64,000 bases of DNA, taken from NCBI GenBank assembly GCA_029204225.1, contig CM055108.1:48558996-48622995 (forward strand). Direction: 5' to 3'. A model generated the notes under the pieces. That model was given only the letters and a program-made list of their open reading frames with translations. It was not told the origin of the DNA and searched no databases. Both the position numbers and the translations under genes were made by a program. The DNA comes from Diphasiastrum complanatum (taxonomy: Eukaryota > Streptophyta > Lycopodiopsida > Lycopodiales > Lycopodiaceae). Below are positions 21,801-33,378 of the stretch, piece after piece. How positions within the stretch are numbered: the stretch's first letter is position 1; each line of letters starts with the position of its first letter.

Positions 21801-22390
21801 AATTATGAGAGCAGGCAGAGAGTGCCAGGGAGCAAGGAGCTACCCAGGGCAGGGCTGGTCCACACTAAACTGGGAAACTGGAATCACCTCTAATCACGCC
21901 ACTTCATCCCTCCCTCCGCTAACCTACACAAAACCAACCAACCACCATCAGGATCACACTAATTGGAGATTAGCTCTGATTTGCCTCCTCTAATCTACTC
22001 ACTAAATCTCTCCTATAATGTGCTCATTAGCTCGGATCATGCCACTTAACTCTGGTGCGTATTATTTAACTGCGGTGATACTATTGAATAGATAATAATA
22101 ATAATAATATGAGGAGCTGGGTGATTAAGAGGGGATTGTTTGTAAGTGGGATTTCCCTCCACAGTGGCTCTGAGAGTTCTCTTTTTCTGTGTTGCGCTGA
22201 GCTTTCTTTTTGTGTGCATGTCAGTCTGATCGATCACATTACTCGATCGCGCTCTTCTCTCGGCAAGATCGGATTTTAAGGAATTGTGCTCGCTGGGAAG
22301 GCGCATCTGCAGGTGGGTTTTGCACGGGAGCTTGTGTCTTGGCGTGAGTGTGAGAAATTGATGCAGGCAGCCAAGGCGGGGTCGAGGAAA

Positions 22391-23487
22391 ATGGAAAGAA
22401 TGGTCCTGGGAGTGGTATTGATAGGGGCGTGGTGCATGATGTCTAGTGCAGCTCCCACCCCAGCTCCGGCTCCGGCTCCCCAGCTGGATTGTAGCTCTGA
22501 GGTTACTCTGCTTGTTCCATGCCTTGGGTATGTACAGGGGTCAGACAAGAATCCATCTAGTGACTGCTGCAAAGGCCTCACTTCAGTGGTGGATACCAGC
22601 CCCGTGTGTTTGTGTCAACTAATAAATAGTGGTGCTGGCGCTGACTCTGGAATTAATTCTACTCTTGCTCTTCAGCTCCCATCCAAATGCAACCTCACGA
22701 ATCTAGATCCGAGTCAGTGCAGCGGTAAGATCACTCATCTCTGGTCTTTAAACTATTCATTTGTTCATCCCTTTTCTGTTTGATTATAAGCTGGGTGGCA
22801 TCAATGGTTGGAAGGTTCATATTTTGTTTGATTTAAGCTCTGGGTGAATACTGGTTGAAAGGTCTGCGCTGCTTGTAGATTTGGCTGTTTGTTCTGCTTG
22901 GAATGAGCAAAGCTTTTTCTGCCACAAAATAAATAAGTGCAATGAATAAAGGTTTCCCTGCTACAGAATGAATCAATGCTTTTGTGAGATGTGCTATGCC
23001 ATTGAAGTTGTACTTGGCTTTTGTTTTCATAACTGTAGTACTCTTGTGTTTTGCAGCTTTGTTACCTGGCACTCCACCCCCTGCTCCATCCCCTGCTCCA
23101 GCTTTTACAAATGGTAACCAAAAATTTGCTCATTACTATCCCATCTTTACAGCTTGCTTCTCTTCTCAGTTGCAGTATTTTGTGTAAGGATCTTGCCTTT
23201 GTTGCTGTTTAAGCCTGGTGGGTTCCTCTTTGATTAAGTTATACTTGATAGCCCGTTACTGAATGTAAAGTTCTTCCTTTCGGCTTTCAGGAGTTCCATC
23301 CCCTTCTCCTGGATTCTACGGACCAGGTCCTTCAGCAGGTGGTCCAGTTTCTGGTGGCAGCTCAGGTGGAACCTTTGGATTTGGGCCTCCGAGTTCTAGC
23401 CCAACACCAACGTCCAGCTCGACTATTACAATGTCACCAATCATCTGGATCTACATATCAGTGGCAGGATTCTGTACATTTTTCTGA
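22391..23487 (+). CDS. GPI-anchored non-specific lipid-transfer protein (LTPG type)
   Basis: Predicted to be secreted and held on the outer plasma membrane by a GPI anchor, where such proteins bind and move lipids for cuticle or wall surfaces. Exons 22391-22724, 23057-23113 and 23291-23487 have GT/AG borders in phase 1 and give 195 residues. A signal peptide (VVLIGAWCMMSSA) is followed by a short Ala/Pro linker. The eight-cysteine motif is C-X9-C-X14-CC-X12-CXC-X24-C-X9-C, the spacing of type-G proteins. Then comes a Pro/Ser/Gly-rich linker and a hydrophobic C-terminal tail (MSPIIWIYISVAGF) ending at TGA, the GPI signal. The start at 22391 gives a clean signal peptide; an in-frame ATG at 22361 would add ten residues. 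The family is secure. Lipid ligand and tissue are unknown. Confidence 0.92.
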
Positions 23488-26400
23488 ATGATGGGAAGCT
23501 TTTAGAGATTACACTCACTTTGTTCCAGTCAATTTCAAAGTATGTGATTCAATACATTAGTACTCAGTGCAGGCTTCAGTTTTGGCTAGATTATTTTGTA
23601 TAGTTTAGATCATTATGGGTATAAACTTCACTTTATCTGAATCTTAGGCGTTGGTGTGATAGTGAGTTTTTTCTTCAAGCAACTTCAAATTACTGCTCAT
23701 ACAAAGAGGAATCAATACTTTTTTGATCCTTAATTGATACTTCTATCCTATAAAAGGTGCACTTTGACTATTGTTTTTTGGCTAAGAGGTTCACTATGAG
23801 CCTCAGTGGCATTCAGTGTGATATCTTACGTCTAGATATGTGGAGTATTCAGTGTCTTAGCATTCTTAGTACCTAATATTTCTGTTGAGCTGCAAGACCG
23901 ACCTTTTTGCTGGTTGATTTTATCCCTTCTCTTTCATGTTTTAAATTCTGGAAATTGTTTTATTGAGAGGATACTGATCAAGCTTTCATATCTACTCTAA
24001 GCTACTTGCATACACCAATCCCTCTAAAGCAATAAACATGTCTCCTACAGTTTAAACGGCTCTTGTATTTAAGCATTGCCCAGTTTGAATAATTTTCAAG
24101 AAATGGGTCTTTGAATGATTCCTTGCAAAATAGTAGTGGTTGGGTCTTAAATAGAAACATCCATTGAGCTTAAGCATCGACTTAGTTGGGTCAGCCTACA
24201 AATTAGTTGGGTCAGCCTACAAACTACCTTTCATAATTTTTGAACTACAAGAAGGAACATAAATTTAATTGTTGAGGCTAACTATTGTCATGTCCCTAGT
24301 TCTTGAATTGTGAAATTGATTATGAATTTAATGGTTTCTTTTTTTGTTAATAGCCTTTCCCGTTCAATTTTGATTCTTGGTAAGTATCATGCAAGAACAT
24401 GCAATGCAAGAAAGATGATAAAAAACTTTGTATCATATTTTGCCAATCTCTTGCAAATTTGAGCACTCAATTAAACAATTATTAATGATAATTAATTTCT
24501 TAATTGAGTATCTTTAGAAGTTCATAGGTCCAAGCTTGTGGGGCAATGGTTCATGAATTGAGTCATTCACTACAGCTCAAAACATGTTGCAAAAGACTAA
24601 AGAGGAGAAAAATGTTGGAAGTAGGAATAGTATCACAACCTAGGGAGTGTTACATAAATATTATATACATCTACTAAATATAAATTTCAAATTTTATTTG
24701 GCTCAAAAATAGATATTAACTTTAATAAATGAAAATGGATTCCTGTTTAGACTCACAAAAAGTGTCCACTTCAATAAAAGTTTGATTTTGAGGCAAAACA
24801 CACAGTTTGGCTTGAATATCAATATAATCATTGCATGGACAAAATCAACTCTAGTCTAATATTATCAAGGTAAGGTGTCCACTTCTTAATCCTACTACCA
24901 CAAACATACTAGCTAGGTCAGCTCCTTCATACCTAGATTGATACCCTAATTGATACATCCGGACACACATGTACTTGGCCAAAACTAGGTTTTTCCAATA
25001 AATTACTCCATGTGTAGTCTCTATTGCTTTTCTTTCAATTTTTTAAAATTTTGGGCACACGTGTCATATTTCCTAGACTAAATGCATACCTAAGTTTTTT
25101 GTAATGACACACCACATTACTAGTTTGTGGATTCCTCTTTGTAAATTGTTGTCAATAATGCTTTACTTTCGACATGAATTTGAAAAGTTAGTAATTCTAA
25201 ATCTCAATCACAAATAGAACCCCAATAAGTACACAATTGACAAAAGAAACATTTTCATGTTTAAAAAATGCAATGGTAACTAGGACTCACAAAATTCTTT
25301 GCAATAAATCAATTTTCTATCCAATAAATTATAATTACCTACATTCAATGAAAACTAAAGGCTACATTGCACATAGCTACACTTGCACTTGAAACACTCT
25401 ACATCAGACAAATCAGTCGCATTATATTCGAAGAAGAAGCAACACTCAAAGAAGGGTGATATCAATACCTCTTCAAAATTTGATACTACACAATCATCAC
25501 AGTAGGAAAACTCAAACATTAACATGCCAAAGTCTTCTACAAGTATTGCAAGAAGAAAGGACATGACATAATGGACTGCGTAATTGTTGAGGCCAAGAAC
25601 CAACAGCTTCATACTACAGTCACTAATGCTCTGAAGACAAATTGAACCCAAACATTAGAGGAGTTTCAAACTAGAAAAGGACCCTATAAGAAATGCCACA
25701 TAGGATGAGAAAAAATGTCTAAATGAATAAAACAATATTGTTTATTTGCCTGCCACACCACTCCCAATGTTATAACCAGCTCGTCTTTAGTTATGGTTAA
25801 GCAAACCAACTGTTGTTATGGTTGCGTTTTGTTTAATCACAGTTTAACAAATATGATTTTGAATGTATATTCTCTCTTGACATTTGAAATCAAAATATGA
25901 GCGCCATCTTGTGGTGGAAATCAAAGTATGAGCGCCATCGCCATATTTGAATATGGAGGGGATCACCATTACAGAAGCTTTCATAAAAAATTGGTTATCT
26001 TGCATTTTGTCTAACCACAATTTAACAAATATGATTTTGAATGTATATCCCCTCTTGACATTTGAAATCAAAATATGAGTGCCATCTCCATATGGAGGGG
26101 ATTGTTGGATTATTCTCCTAATGATTGACTAATTTTTTTTAATCTTCATCCACTAAATTACCCAGCTCTGCAGCTTTATGCATGTTTCTACACAGTCTGC
26201 AAAAGTACACAAAAATCGATCACACGTGGATTTCACAAGTAAATTTCCAAGAAGTCTAACTGGACGGATGCCAGCTCACTACGGCCAACTGGCCATTAGG
26301 ATCTACGACCTAATCAACTGTCCTATTGGATGCCCATTTGCTCAATATGAGCATGAACAACACAAGTAATCAAGTCAAGTTTGTGGACAACAATACCCAT

Positions 26401-27066
26401 ACGGGGTCTATGCGATAATAGATGCGTATTCAAAACTGACATACTTCTCTAACTACCTCAATTGCTAAATCTCCGGTGCGAACAATCTTATGGTCATCCA
26501 TCCTTCTATGCGTAGAACTGGCAATATCTAAGAGGTGCATCCATTCATGATATCGACGTAAGATTTTGGTAGATCTGAGTATGATGCCTTTGGTATAGGT
26601 ATTCTCAACTCTAGCTAGACATTCATCCATAGTGGTGTACATTCTTGCCTGAGGTTGGCATGATATTCATCATTCAATTGGTGATTTTTTGTGTGTCACG
26701 ACTAAATTTTTCCTGTCCAACAAGGTTCTAGTGAATGATATGTGTCCTAGGATCTCTGTCTTAATGAGCACTGGTGTTACCCTTTTGCGTGATTGGTGAG
26801 GTGTCTACATGCTTAGATCATTCAGCTATTTTCAACTTCTCTCCTTATCCCCAACATATCCCAACCCAACATGACTCATATTATCGTTTTAATTTTTCCT
26901 CTATAGTATGGTTGAGTAGGACATCTTGCTTAGGACCATGAGGGATTTTGATGCTTGAAGTGTAATATTCACAATCTTATCGATGGTGATTTCATAGATT
27001 AAGCCATATTGCATGGGGCAGCCAACATAAAAATTTTGTTATTTATTTTCGAAATAGGCTCATAAA
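23488..27066. other. AT-rich intergenic region after LTPG
   Basis: No gene is recognised. A 21-bp tandem duplication (TTAGTTGGGTCAGCCTACAAA) lies at 24192-24228, and a diverged 179-bp duplication at 25823-26090. Open frames are short and lack domains. The right end is the target site of the chromovirus. Confidence 0.5.
25823..26090 (+). repeat. Diverged tandem duplication, period about 179 bp
   Basis: The segment with AACAAATATGATTTTGAATG, CTCTTGACATTTGAAATC and AAAATATGAG(C/T)GCCATCT occurs at 25823-25908 and again at 26002-26090. A shorter partial copy (AAATCAAAGTATGAGCGCC) lies between at about 25918. Confidence 0.75.
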
Positions 27067-27071
27067 CAAGT

Positions 27072-27429
27072 TGTAATAGATCCTAACACCACAGTAGGGC
27101 AAACACTAACTGATCCACCCAACCTTGCCTACTCCCTGATATAGAGTAAGCCCCTCCTAGCCCAGTGTGAGGACTGGTAGCATGCAACTGCCAAGTGTCA
27201 GCCACGTGGCACTGACGTGGTCGACTGCACGTCGGGACCCAACTGGGGGCCCTATCCTGCTGACAGGGTCCCTAGGCTGTGTTAGGCCCGCCATGGCTAT
27301 GGACCGTGCTGGGGCACACTACTCACACTGTCTTGCCCTGTTGGTCATGTACGCTGGACACAACCCTGACTGTGGTATCTGACCTATCTGTGTTCTCTAG
27401 GGTTCGGCACTGGTTACGAGCTCGTAACA
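27072..27429 (-). repeat. 3' LTR of chromovirus copy 2
   Basis: 358 bp, TGT...ACA. On the element strand it follows a purine-rich tract. It differs from the 5' LTR at CAGCC/CGGCC, GACGTGG/GATGTGG, ACAACCC/ACGACCC and one base in GGCTATGG/GGCTAGG. Confidence 0.95.
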
Positions 27430-27442
27430 CTCCCTCCCCCTT
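27430..27442 (-). other. Polypurine tract of chromovirus copy 2
   Basis: The minus strand reads AAGGGGGAGGGAG directly before the 3' LTR. It is the primer for plus-strand DNA synthesis. Confidence 0.85.
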
Positions 27443-28838
27443 AAGAATCGTCTTGGTCCTCTAAGACAAAGTTTGGAAAAATCTTGCGAAGGACGCTGCC
27501 TCTTTCCCAAGTGGCATTCTCAACAGGCTGATCATTCCACTTAACCAGATATTCTCGGTATAGAGTATGACGAGTCTGCGTCTCTCTACTATCAAGAATT
27601 TCCTCTGGTTCATGTGGAGGTTGTTGAGGATCCAATGGGAGAACTAGAACATTGTACCCTACCAGATTGTCTGATCTGGTTAAGGCTTTTCGTAACTGAC
27701 TTACATGAAAGACTGGAAAAACCTTACTGCTGTGTGGGAGTTCTAGTTCATAGGTGACCTCGCCTAGTCTCCTACTGATGGTAAAGGGACCACAATACCT
27801 TGGAGACAACTTAGCACACACTCCTGATTTGAGGGTTTTAGAATCAACTGGGACTCTCAAGTAGACTTTCTCACCAGTGGAGAACTGCACATCCCGTCTG
27901 TGTGGATCTGCATAATGCCTGGCTCGATCCTGGGACTGCCTAATGCTATGCTTAGCATGTTCTATCATCTGGTTTAGGTCCTCTAAAAAGTTTTTGGCTG
28001 CTTCAACTTTTTCTTGTTTAAACCCTACAGTTCTGGGTGAGCGTGGCTGAAAACCGTACATCAACATAAATGGGCTATATCCCGTAGCTGAATGTTTGGT
28101 ACTGTTGTAAGCAAACTCTAATATCGAGAGATACTCCTCCCAATCAGTCTGCTTTTTGCTGACGTATGCACGAAGCATATCCTCCAGCACCTGATTTACC
28201 CTCTCTGTTTGATCGTCCGTCTGTGGATGGTCGGTGGTACTCATATTAAGTTTAGTATGGAGATGATGGAATACTGCCTTCCAAAAATTTCCAGTAAACT
28301 TACTGTCCCGGTCGCTGACTATGCCGGAAGGTAGACCGTACAATTTAAATAGCCCGTCTACAAACAACCTCGCTAACTTTGGAGCTCTAACGGTTGTTTT
28401 GGTCGGAATAAAATGAGCCATTTTGGTCAGACGGTCAACTGTGACCCATATAGCATCATTACCCTTTTGGGTTTTAGGCAGGCCTACTATAAAATCCATG
28501 GAGATACTCTCCCATTTACCAGCTGGTATTTCTAAGGGATGCAACAACCCTCCTGCCTTTAAACGCTCTGCTTTATTTACTTGACATTTCTGGCAACTGG
28601 TTACATACTGGTGGACGTCCTTTTTCATACTGGGCCAGAAAAATTGCCTACGAAGAAGCTCATAGGTCTTCTGTATGCCTGGGTGTCCCGCGCTAGGATT
28701 GTCATGACATTCATATAGGACCTGCTGCCTATAATCCTCTGAATTTGGGACACATACTCTATCTCTATAGAGCAAGTACTCATCCTGAATGGAATACCAT
28801 TTCCATTTGAATCCTTGAGTCAACTGACCCTCAACCAC
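27441..28838 (-). CDS. Chromovirus integrase with chromodomain (second part of pol)
   Basis: This part inserts the element's cDNA. The 465 codons contain the HHCC zinc domain (ECHDNPSAGHPGIQKT, then CQKCQVNKAE, about residues 44-94). The catalytic core has Asp in MDFIVGLPKTQKG, Asp in VSDRDSKFTG and Glu in QTERVNQVLEDML. Next is the C-terminal binding segment (DRARHYADPHRRDVQF, KLSPRYCGPF). A chromodomain (ILDSRETQTRHTLYREYLVK, then WNDQPVENATWE, about residues 405-440) closes it. The usual HPQTDGQTERVN reads HPQTDDQTERVN. The same frame is open upstream to about 29010 ([13 protein letters not shown], acidic linker), overlapping the end of the gag-RT frame. It was therefore part of one polyprotein; the ATG at 28838 is only the first Met. 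Confidence 0.93.
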   Translation of the reverse strand: MVEGQLTQGFKWKWYSIQDEYLLYRDRVCVPNSEDYRQQVLYECHDNPSAGHPGIQKTYELLRRQFFWPSMKKDVHQYVTSCQKCQVNKAERLKAGGLLHPLEIPAGKWESISMDFIVGLPKTQKGNDAIWVTVDRLTKMAHFIPTKTTVRAPKLARLFVDGLFKLYGLPSGIVSDRDSKFTGNFWKAVFHHLHTKLNMSTTDHPQTDDQTERVNQVLEDMLRAYVSKKQTDWEEYLSILEFAYNSTKHSATGYSPFMLMYGFQPRSPRTVGFKQEKVEAAKNFLEDLNQMIEHAKHSIRQSQDRARHYADPHRRDVQFSTGEKVYLRVPVDSKTLKSGVCAKLSPRYCGPFTISRRLGEVTYELELPHSSKVFPVFHVSQLRKALTRSDNLVGYNVLVLPLDPQQPPHEPEEILDSRETQTRHTLYREYLVKWNDQPVENATWERGSVLRKIFPNFVLEDQDDS

Positions 28839-28963
28839 TGGGGTTTGCTTGGGTGATACAGGCTCAGAATCCTCAACGTCATCTGATGACGTATACTCGG
28901 ACTCATCATCATCCTCAATGGAAGCTGCCGTATTCTTGGATGAACTGGCACCAGCCCCGGGAA

Positions 28964-31900
28964 CTAGTTCTGGAGTCTGTAACTGTCTGCTCTGGACTGA
29001 GTAGAGAAGAATGCATCATGCTGGCATTTCCCTCTCAAGGACTCGAGTAACTCATTACGAATCTGAGTAAAACTCAGCTCGTTTATCATAGGCATTCTGC
29101 TAAGGGCATCTGCTACTGTATTGAATTTTCCACGCCTATATCTGATAGACATGTCAAACTCTTGCATCAACTCTGCCCAACGAGCTTTCCGACCTCTAAG
29201 CTCAGGTTGATTGCAAAGGTATCTGAGACTCTCATGGTCTGTCAGGACCTCAAAGTTGGCACCATACAAATAATGCCTCCAAGTCTTAAGGGCATGGACT
29301 ATAGAAAAGAGTTCCTTTTCATAGGCACTATACCTAGTCTGTGCTGGCTCGAGTTTTTTACTCTCGAACGCAACTGGTCGTCCACCCTGAGTTAGCACAA
29401 CACCTACTGCAAAGTCGCTAGCATCTGTTTCGACCACAAATGGCTGATTGGGGTCGACGACCTTTAAAACTGGTGCTGTAGCTAGGGCTGTTTTGAGAGC
29501 ATCAAAGCTCTCCTGTTGTGCGGACTCCCAAATGAACTCCTTTCCCTTCCCCTTAAGGAGATTTGTCATAGGGACTGCTATCTGAGCATATTCCTTGACA
29601 AATCGTCTGTAATATCCCGCCAGACCAAGAAAGATTTGAAGTTCCAAAATATTTTGAGGTCTCAGCCAACTGAGTATGGCTTTAACCTTATTTGGGTCCA
29701 TCTTAATCCCATCTGAAGAGATAATGTGACCCAAATATGCTACTTCTTCAACGAAGAATTCACACTTGGATTGTTTAGCATAAAACTTATGCTTTCTGAG
29801 CAGTCGAAACACCTTTCTGAGGTGTTTTAGATGCTCCTTCCTCGTTTTGCTGTAGACGAGGATGTCATCTAAAAATACGACTACAAACTTATCCAAGTAT
29901 GGTCTGAGGACACTGTTCATCAAGGTCATAAAGGTAGCTGGAGCATTTGTGAGCCCAAATGGCATCACCTTAAACTCATAATGACCGTGACGAGTCCTAA
30001 AAGCTATTTTCCAGACATCTTCCGATTTTATACGGACTTGATGATATCCTGATCTGAGATCTATTTTGCTGAAAAACTTAGCCCCGTCGAGTTGATCAAA
30101 CAACTCGTCTGCCCGAGGCATAGGGTATTTATTCTTAATTGTGACTTTATTGAGGGCTCTGTAATCTACGCAAAGACGCATAGACCCCTCTTTCTTTTTC
30201 ACCAATAGGACTGGTGAGGCCCATGGTGAACTACTGGTCTGAATTTGGCCTTTCCGAAGATAGGCTGTTAACTGCCTAGTTATTTCTTCATCCTCTGTTC
30301 GGCTGACCCGATACGGAGATTTAGAAACAGGTGCTGTACCTGGTACTAGGTTTATTACATGATCTACCTCTCTGCTAGGTGGTAAACCATGTGGCAAATC
30401 TTCAGGAAAAACATCTTTAAATTTAGACAATAAAGTTTCTAATTTACTGATTTTCTGCTGAATAGAACTGGAAATAGAAACTTCAAGAATAAATTGAAAG
30501 TCACATAAGAATACCTGATGGTCTTCGTCTCCGATTAGCTGACAGAGTTCTAAACTGCAGACCATAGGGCTGTTGGGGACATGATGCTCCCCATGCAACT
30601 GGATCTCTTGGCCTTTATGCTGAAAGCTGAGGGTGTTCTCCTGATAGTTTCTGTGGAGGGAAGGTCCTAAACTGTAGAGCCAATCTCTCCCGAGAACAAT
30701 GTCTGTTCGATCCAGGTGCATTATCTGAAAGTTTATTTCATCTTGGTACCCCTGAATACCAAGATTTAACTTACTTACCATAGTTTCCCATATTTTTTTG
30801 TCTTCACCCTTAGCTAATGAAACTATGTACCTATGCTGACTAGGTACTTCTGGTAGTTTAAGCTTTTTAACCAGGGTGTGGTTGATGAAATTATGGGTTG
30901 CCCCATCATCAACCATGACTCTTACTGACTGGTTACCAACTTTCCCATGCATACGTACTAGGTCATGCGGCCCAAAGCTGAAGGGTCTCGCTAGCATTGC
31001 AGAGGTCAGCTGGCAACAGTGTTCATGATCTTCATGATACACTTTGATCTCGGAAGCTGCCGAGTCACTGGGGAAACATACAGTCTGAACAAGATGAACT
31101 TGTTTTTTATCTTTTTTAGTGAAAGGCCCCTTGGGACACTGTCTGACTGTGTGTCCCTTGCCCATACACACAAAGCACAAACGTTCTTGTTTGGCTTTCT
31201 CAAAATCATCTGGTTTTAAGGGTTGTATGAGTGAAGGGCGTTTCTGAGGAGCTTCACCTTTAAATTTATCTTCTTTCTTTCTTTTTAAAAATTTCTTTTT
31301 AAATTGAAAGTCTTTCTGAGGAAGCTGCTCAGAAAGTGGTTGCTGTCTCGCTCTCTTCCTACCCACTGAATCATCATAGATTTGAGCATATCTGAGAGCT
31401 TGCTCAAGGGTAGTAGGCGAGTTTCTCTGGACCTCTACTTTATATTCATCTTTGAGGCCACGGACAAATCCCCTGATTTTTTGATAGTCATCCATATTTT
31501 TAATCTTTAAAATTGCCTCTCGATACTGCGAGATATATTGGATGAGGGACTTGTCCATTACTGTTCTTTCCCAGGCTTCCCAGGCTCTATCAAGTTCATT
31601 CTCTGGTAGAAATTCTCTTAGGAAAGCTTCTTCAAAAGCTTTCCATGACCGGTGAGTCTGCCTAGTCTCCTGGAGATTTAACCACCACTTATAGGCCATA
31701 GGCCCTAAAGAAAGACTGGCCTCAATTGCTTGCAAATGGTCAGGGGTCTGTTTAAGAGCATGAATGTTCTTCCATTTGCTGAGGAAGGTTTGTAGAATAT
31801 CTGCATTTCTATCCTTCTCTTCCCCATTAAAAGTAGGAGGCTTTAAATCTTTAAAAACACTGGGGTGAGACCGTAAAGTCTCACCCGAAACTGATGGAAG

Positions 31901-32209
31901 TGGAGAAGGGGATAACTGAGAAGCGGAGGGAAGGTTTCCTTTTGCGGAACTCAAAAACAAGTTTTTGAGTTTAGCGAACGAGTCGTCCACACTGGACTTG
32001 AAATTGGCTAATGCCAACTTCAGTTCATCCACTTCTGTTACCAATTGGAGGAACTGCTCCTTGGTAACCAGTTCGTCGAGTTCTTCGGCGAACTGTTCCT
32101 GTTCTTCTACTTCCATGGGTTCCTTCCCTTTTCTGTAAGCCAAGGCTTCTGTTTCAAGTTCGTCGAAGCCTCTCTCCGGGGGTTGATCAGGTCCCTGAGG
32201 AGTGGTCAT
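28964..32209 (-). CDS. Chromovirus gag-protease-RT-RNase H polyprotein
   Basis: This is a single open frame of 1081 codons. Gag starts [10 protein letters not shown]; the capsid region includes [17 protein letters not shown]. The zinc knuckle is [14 protein letters not shown], about residues 343-356. The protease motif near residue 435 is [10 protein letters not shown], with DDG where DSG or DTG is commonest. RT contains [29 protein letters not shown] and the catalytic FLDDILVYS near 780. RNase H contains [11 protein letters not shown] near 925 and [10 protein letters not shown]. The frame ends at TAG after SYRLQN, while the integrase frame has already opened in the -1 frame. It is intact enough that the lesion to integrase may be a single base. 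Confidence 0.95.
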   Translation of the reverse strand: MTTPQGPDQPPERGFDELETEALAYRKGKEPMEVEEQEQFAEELDELVTKEQFLQLVTEVDELKLALANFKSSVDDSFAKLKNLFLSSAKGNLPSASQLSPSPLPSVSGETLRSHPSVFKDLKPPTFNGEEKDRNADILQTFLSKWKNIHALKQTPDHLQAIEASLSLGPMAYKWWLNLQETRQTHRSWKAFEEAFLREFLPENELDRAWEAWERTVMDKSLIQYISQYREAILKIKNMDDYQKIRGFVRGLKDEYKVEVQRNSPTTLEQALRYAQIYDDSVGRKRARQQPLSEQLPQKDFQFKKKFLKRKKEDKFKGEAPQKRPSLIQPLKPDDFEKAKQERLCFVCMGKGHTVRQCPKGPFTKKDKKQVHLVQTVCFPSDSAASEIKVYHEDHEHCCQLTSAMLARPFSFGPHDLVRMHGKVGNQSVRVMVDDGATHNFINHTLVKKLKLPEVPSQHRYIVSLAKGEDKKIWETMVSKLNLGIQGYQDEINFQIMHLDRTDIVLGRDWLYSLGPSLHRNYQENTLSFQHKGQEIQLHGEHHVPNSPMVCSLELCQLIGDEDHQVFLCDFQFILEVSISSSIQQKISKLETLLSKFKDVFPEDLPHGLPPSREVDHVINLVPGTAPVSKSPYRVSRTEDEEITRQLTAYLRKGQIQTSSSPWASPVLLVKKKEGSMRLCVDYRALNKVTIKNKYPMPRADELFDQLDGAKFFSKIDLRSGYHQVRIKSEDVWKIAFRTRHGHYEFKVMPFGLTNAPATFMTLMNSVLRPYLDKFVVVFLDDILVYSKTRKEHLKHLRKVFRLLRKHKFYAKQSKCEFFVEEVAYLGHIISSDGIKMDPNKVKAILSWLRPQNILELQIFLGLAGYYRRFVKEYAQIAVPMTNLLKGKGKEFIWESAQQESFDALKTALATAPVLKVVDPNQPFVVETDASDFAVGVVLTQGGRPVAFESKKLEPAQTRYSAYEKELFSIVHALKTWRHYLYGANFEVLTDHESLRYLCNQPELRGRKARWAELMQEFDMSIRYRRGKFNTVADALSRMPMINELSFTQIRNELLESLRGKCQHDAFFSTQSRADSYRLQN

Positions 32210-33003
32210 CTTCGGAACTGAAAGAGAGCTACCTTAACTTCTGAAGGAAAAAAAAGTCTAAAAGACTAATTTACAACTGTACAAGGAAAAGGAAAGATGA
32301 CTTAGCTGTTTCTGAGGACTGTACTTCCAAAGAAAGAATGAAGAGGAACTCTTTCAGCTCTTTTCCCCAAAATTTTAGACCTGCTGTTCCGAAAAATGCC
32401 AGTTTGAAGCTTCAAAACGGTGCTAAATTTCCCGATTTTTTGAGGATAGTAGCTCGCTGGTCTGATTGCAATCCGACTTGTCCACAAAAAGGCAAATCTG
32501 AAGTCCAAAAACCCTTCTGAATTCTGAAATTTCAGAAGTCTCCTACTCGCTGATCTGGTAGGAATCCTCTTGCTCCAAATCTCTGACGTTGGGGCCCAAA
32601 AACTTGTTGAAAAACCAGATTTTCAGAAGTACTGGCAGCGCTGGCCCTGCTCCTCTTTTTTGGCTTCAAACTCGCTGAGAACCAGTAACTTTTTCCCTGG
32701 AAATCGGATGTAGGTCTCTGACTGTACAGCGATGGAGGTGCTGGCTTCTTCCTACTCTAATTTCGCTGGGAAAACTATAGAGAATCCTCTCAACTCAATG
32801 GGAAACAGCTGTTTTTTTTCAGCGAGTTACCTACACTTGGAATCTGACTCCTTGCTACTGTGATTTCTCAGTGGAAATCAGAAGTTTGAAGGCTGCTCCT
32901 ACAGCGATCCTCCTCCTCTATTCCTCTCTGAGAATCTGAGAAACACTTCCTATCTTCTGATAGCTTTCTCTACTACTGTCCTGAACTCCCTAGGATGGAG
33001 ATG
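32210..33003 (-). other. Untranslated leader of chromovirus copy 2
   Basis: About 790 bp between PBS and gag. The gag-proximal 250 bp match copy 1 closely. The PBS-proximal 500 bp do not align by eye with copy 1, although both are full of short words such as AGCGCTGGCCCTGCT, CTCGCTG and TTCAGAAGT. Confidence 0.7.
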
Positions 33004-33015
33004 GCTCTGATACCA
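33004..33015 (-). other. Primer binding site (tRNA-iMet type) of chromovirus copy 2
   Basis: The minus strand reads TGGTATCAGAGC one base inside the 5' LTR. Confidence 0.93.
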
Positions 33016-33016
33016 G

Positions 33017-33373
33017 TGTAATAGATCCTAACACCACAGTAGGGCAAACACTAACTGATCCACCCAACCTTGCCTACTCCCTGATATAGAGTAAGCCCCT
33101 CCTAGCCCAGTGTGAGGACTGGTAGCATGCAACTGCCAAGTGTCGGCCACGTGGCACTGATGTGGTCGACTGCACGTCGGGACCCAACTGGGGGCCCTAT
33201 CCTGCTGACAGGGTCCCTAGGCTGTGTTAGGCCCGCCATGGCTAGGACCGTGCTGGGGCACACTACTCACACTGTCTTGCCCTGTTGGTCATGTACGCTG
33301 GACACGACCCTGACTGTGGTATCTGACCTATCTGTGTTCTCTAGGGTTCGGCACTGGTTACGAGCTCGTAACA
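33017..33373 (-). repeat. 5' LTR of chromovirus copy 2
   Basis: 357 bp with TGT...ACA ends, followed outside by the duplicated CAAGT. It is one base shorter than the 3' LTR. Confidence 0.95.
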
Positions 33374-33378
33374 CAAGT

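Larger units (their letters stand above)
14971..22390. other. Intergenic region between VPS24 and LTPG
   Basis: Apart from the VPS24 3' UTR, the repeats listed separately and the LTPG leader, no gene is recognised. Open frames here are short and without domain signals. CTCTATATAAGG at 17017 resembles a TATA box upstream of a C-rich tract and a (TC)n block. It could be an LTR promoter or an unrecognised gene start, but no coding sequence follows. An (AC)10 tract lies at 21647-21666. Confidence 0.5.
27072..33373 (-). mobile_element. Ty3/gypsy chromovirus copy 2, complete with 5-bp target duplication
   Basis: The 6.3-kb element has 5' LTR 33017-33373, PBS 33004-33015, leader, gag-pol, PPT and 3' LTR 27072-27429. 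CAAGT occurs immediately outside both ends (27067-27071 and 33374-33378), a true target duplication. By reading, the LTRs differ by three transitions and one single-base indel in 358 bp, so the insertion is recent. A chromodomain at the end of integrase places it among chromoviruses, which insert into marked chromatin. One frameshift between RNase H and integrase is the only clear lesion in pol. Confidence 0.97.

Noticed and set aside
26380-26470. Reading GVYAIIDAYSKLTYF resembling an integrase or transposase strand
   Set aside because: Only about 20 residues look suggestive. The following sequence has no second catalytic motif and many stops.
28964-29010. Programmed -1 frameshift signal in chromovirus pol
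   Set aside because: No slippery heptamer is seen in the 45-bp overlap. A single-base mutation is simpler, so I list it only as something to check.
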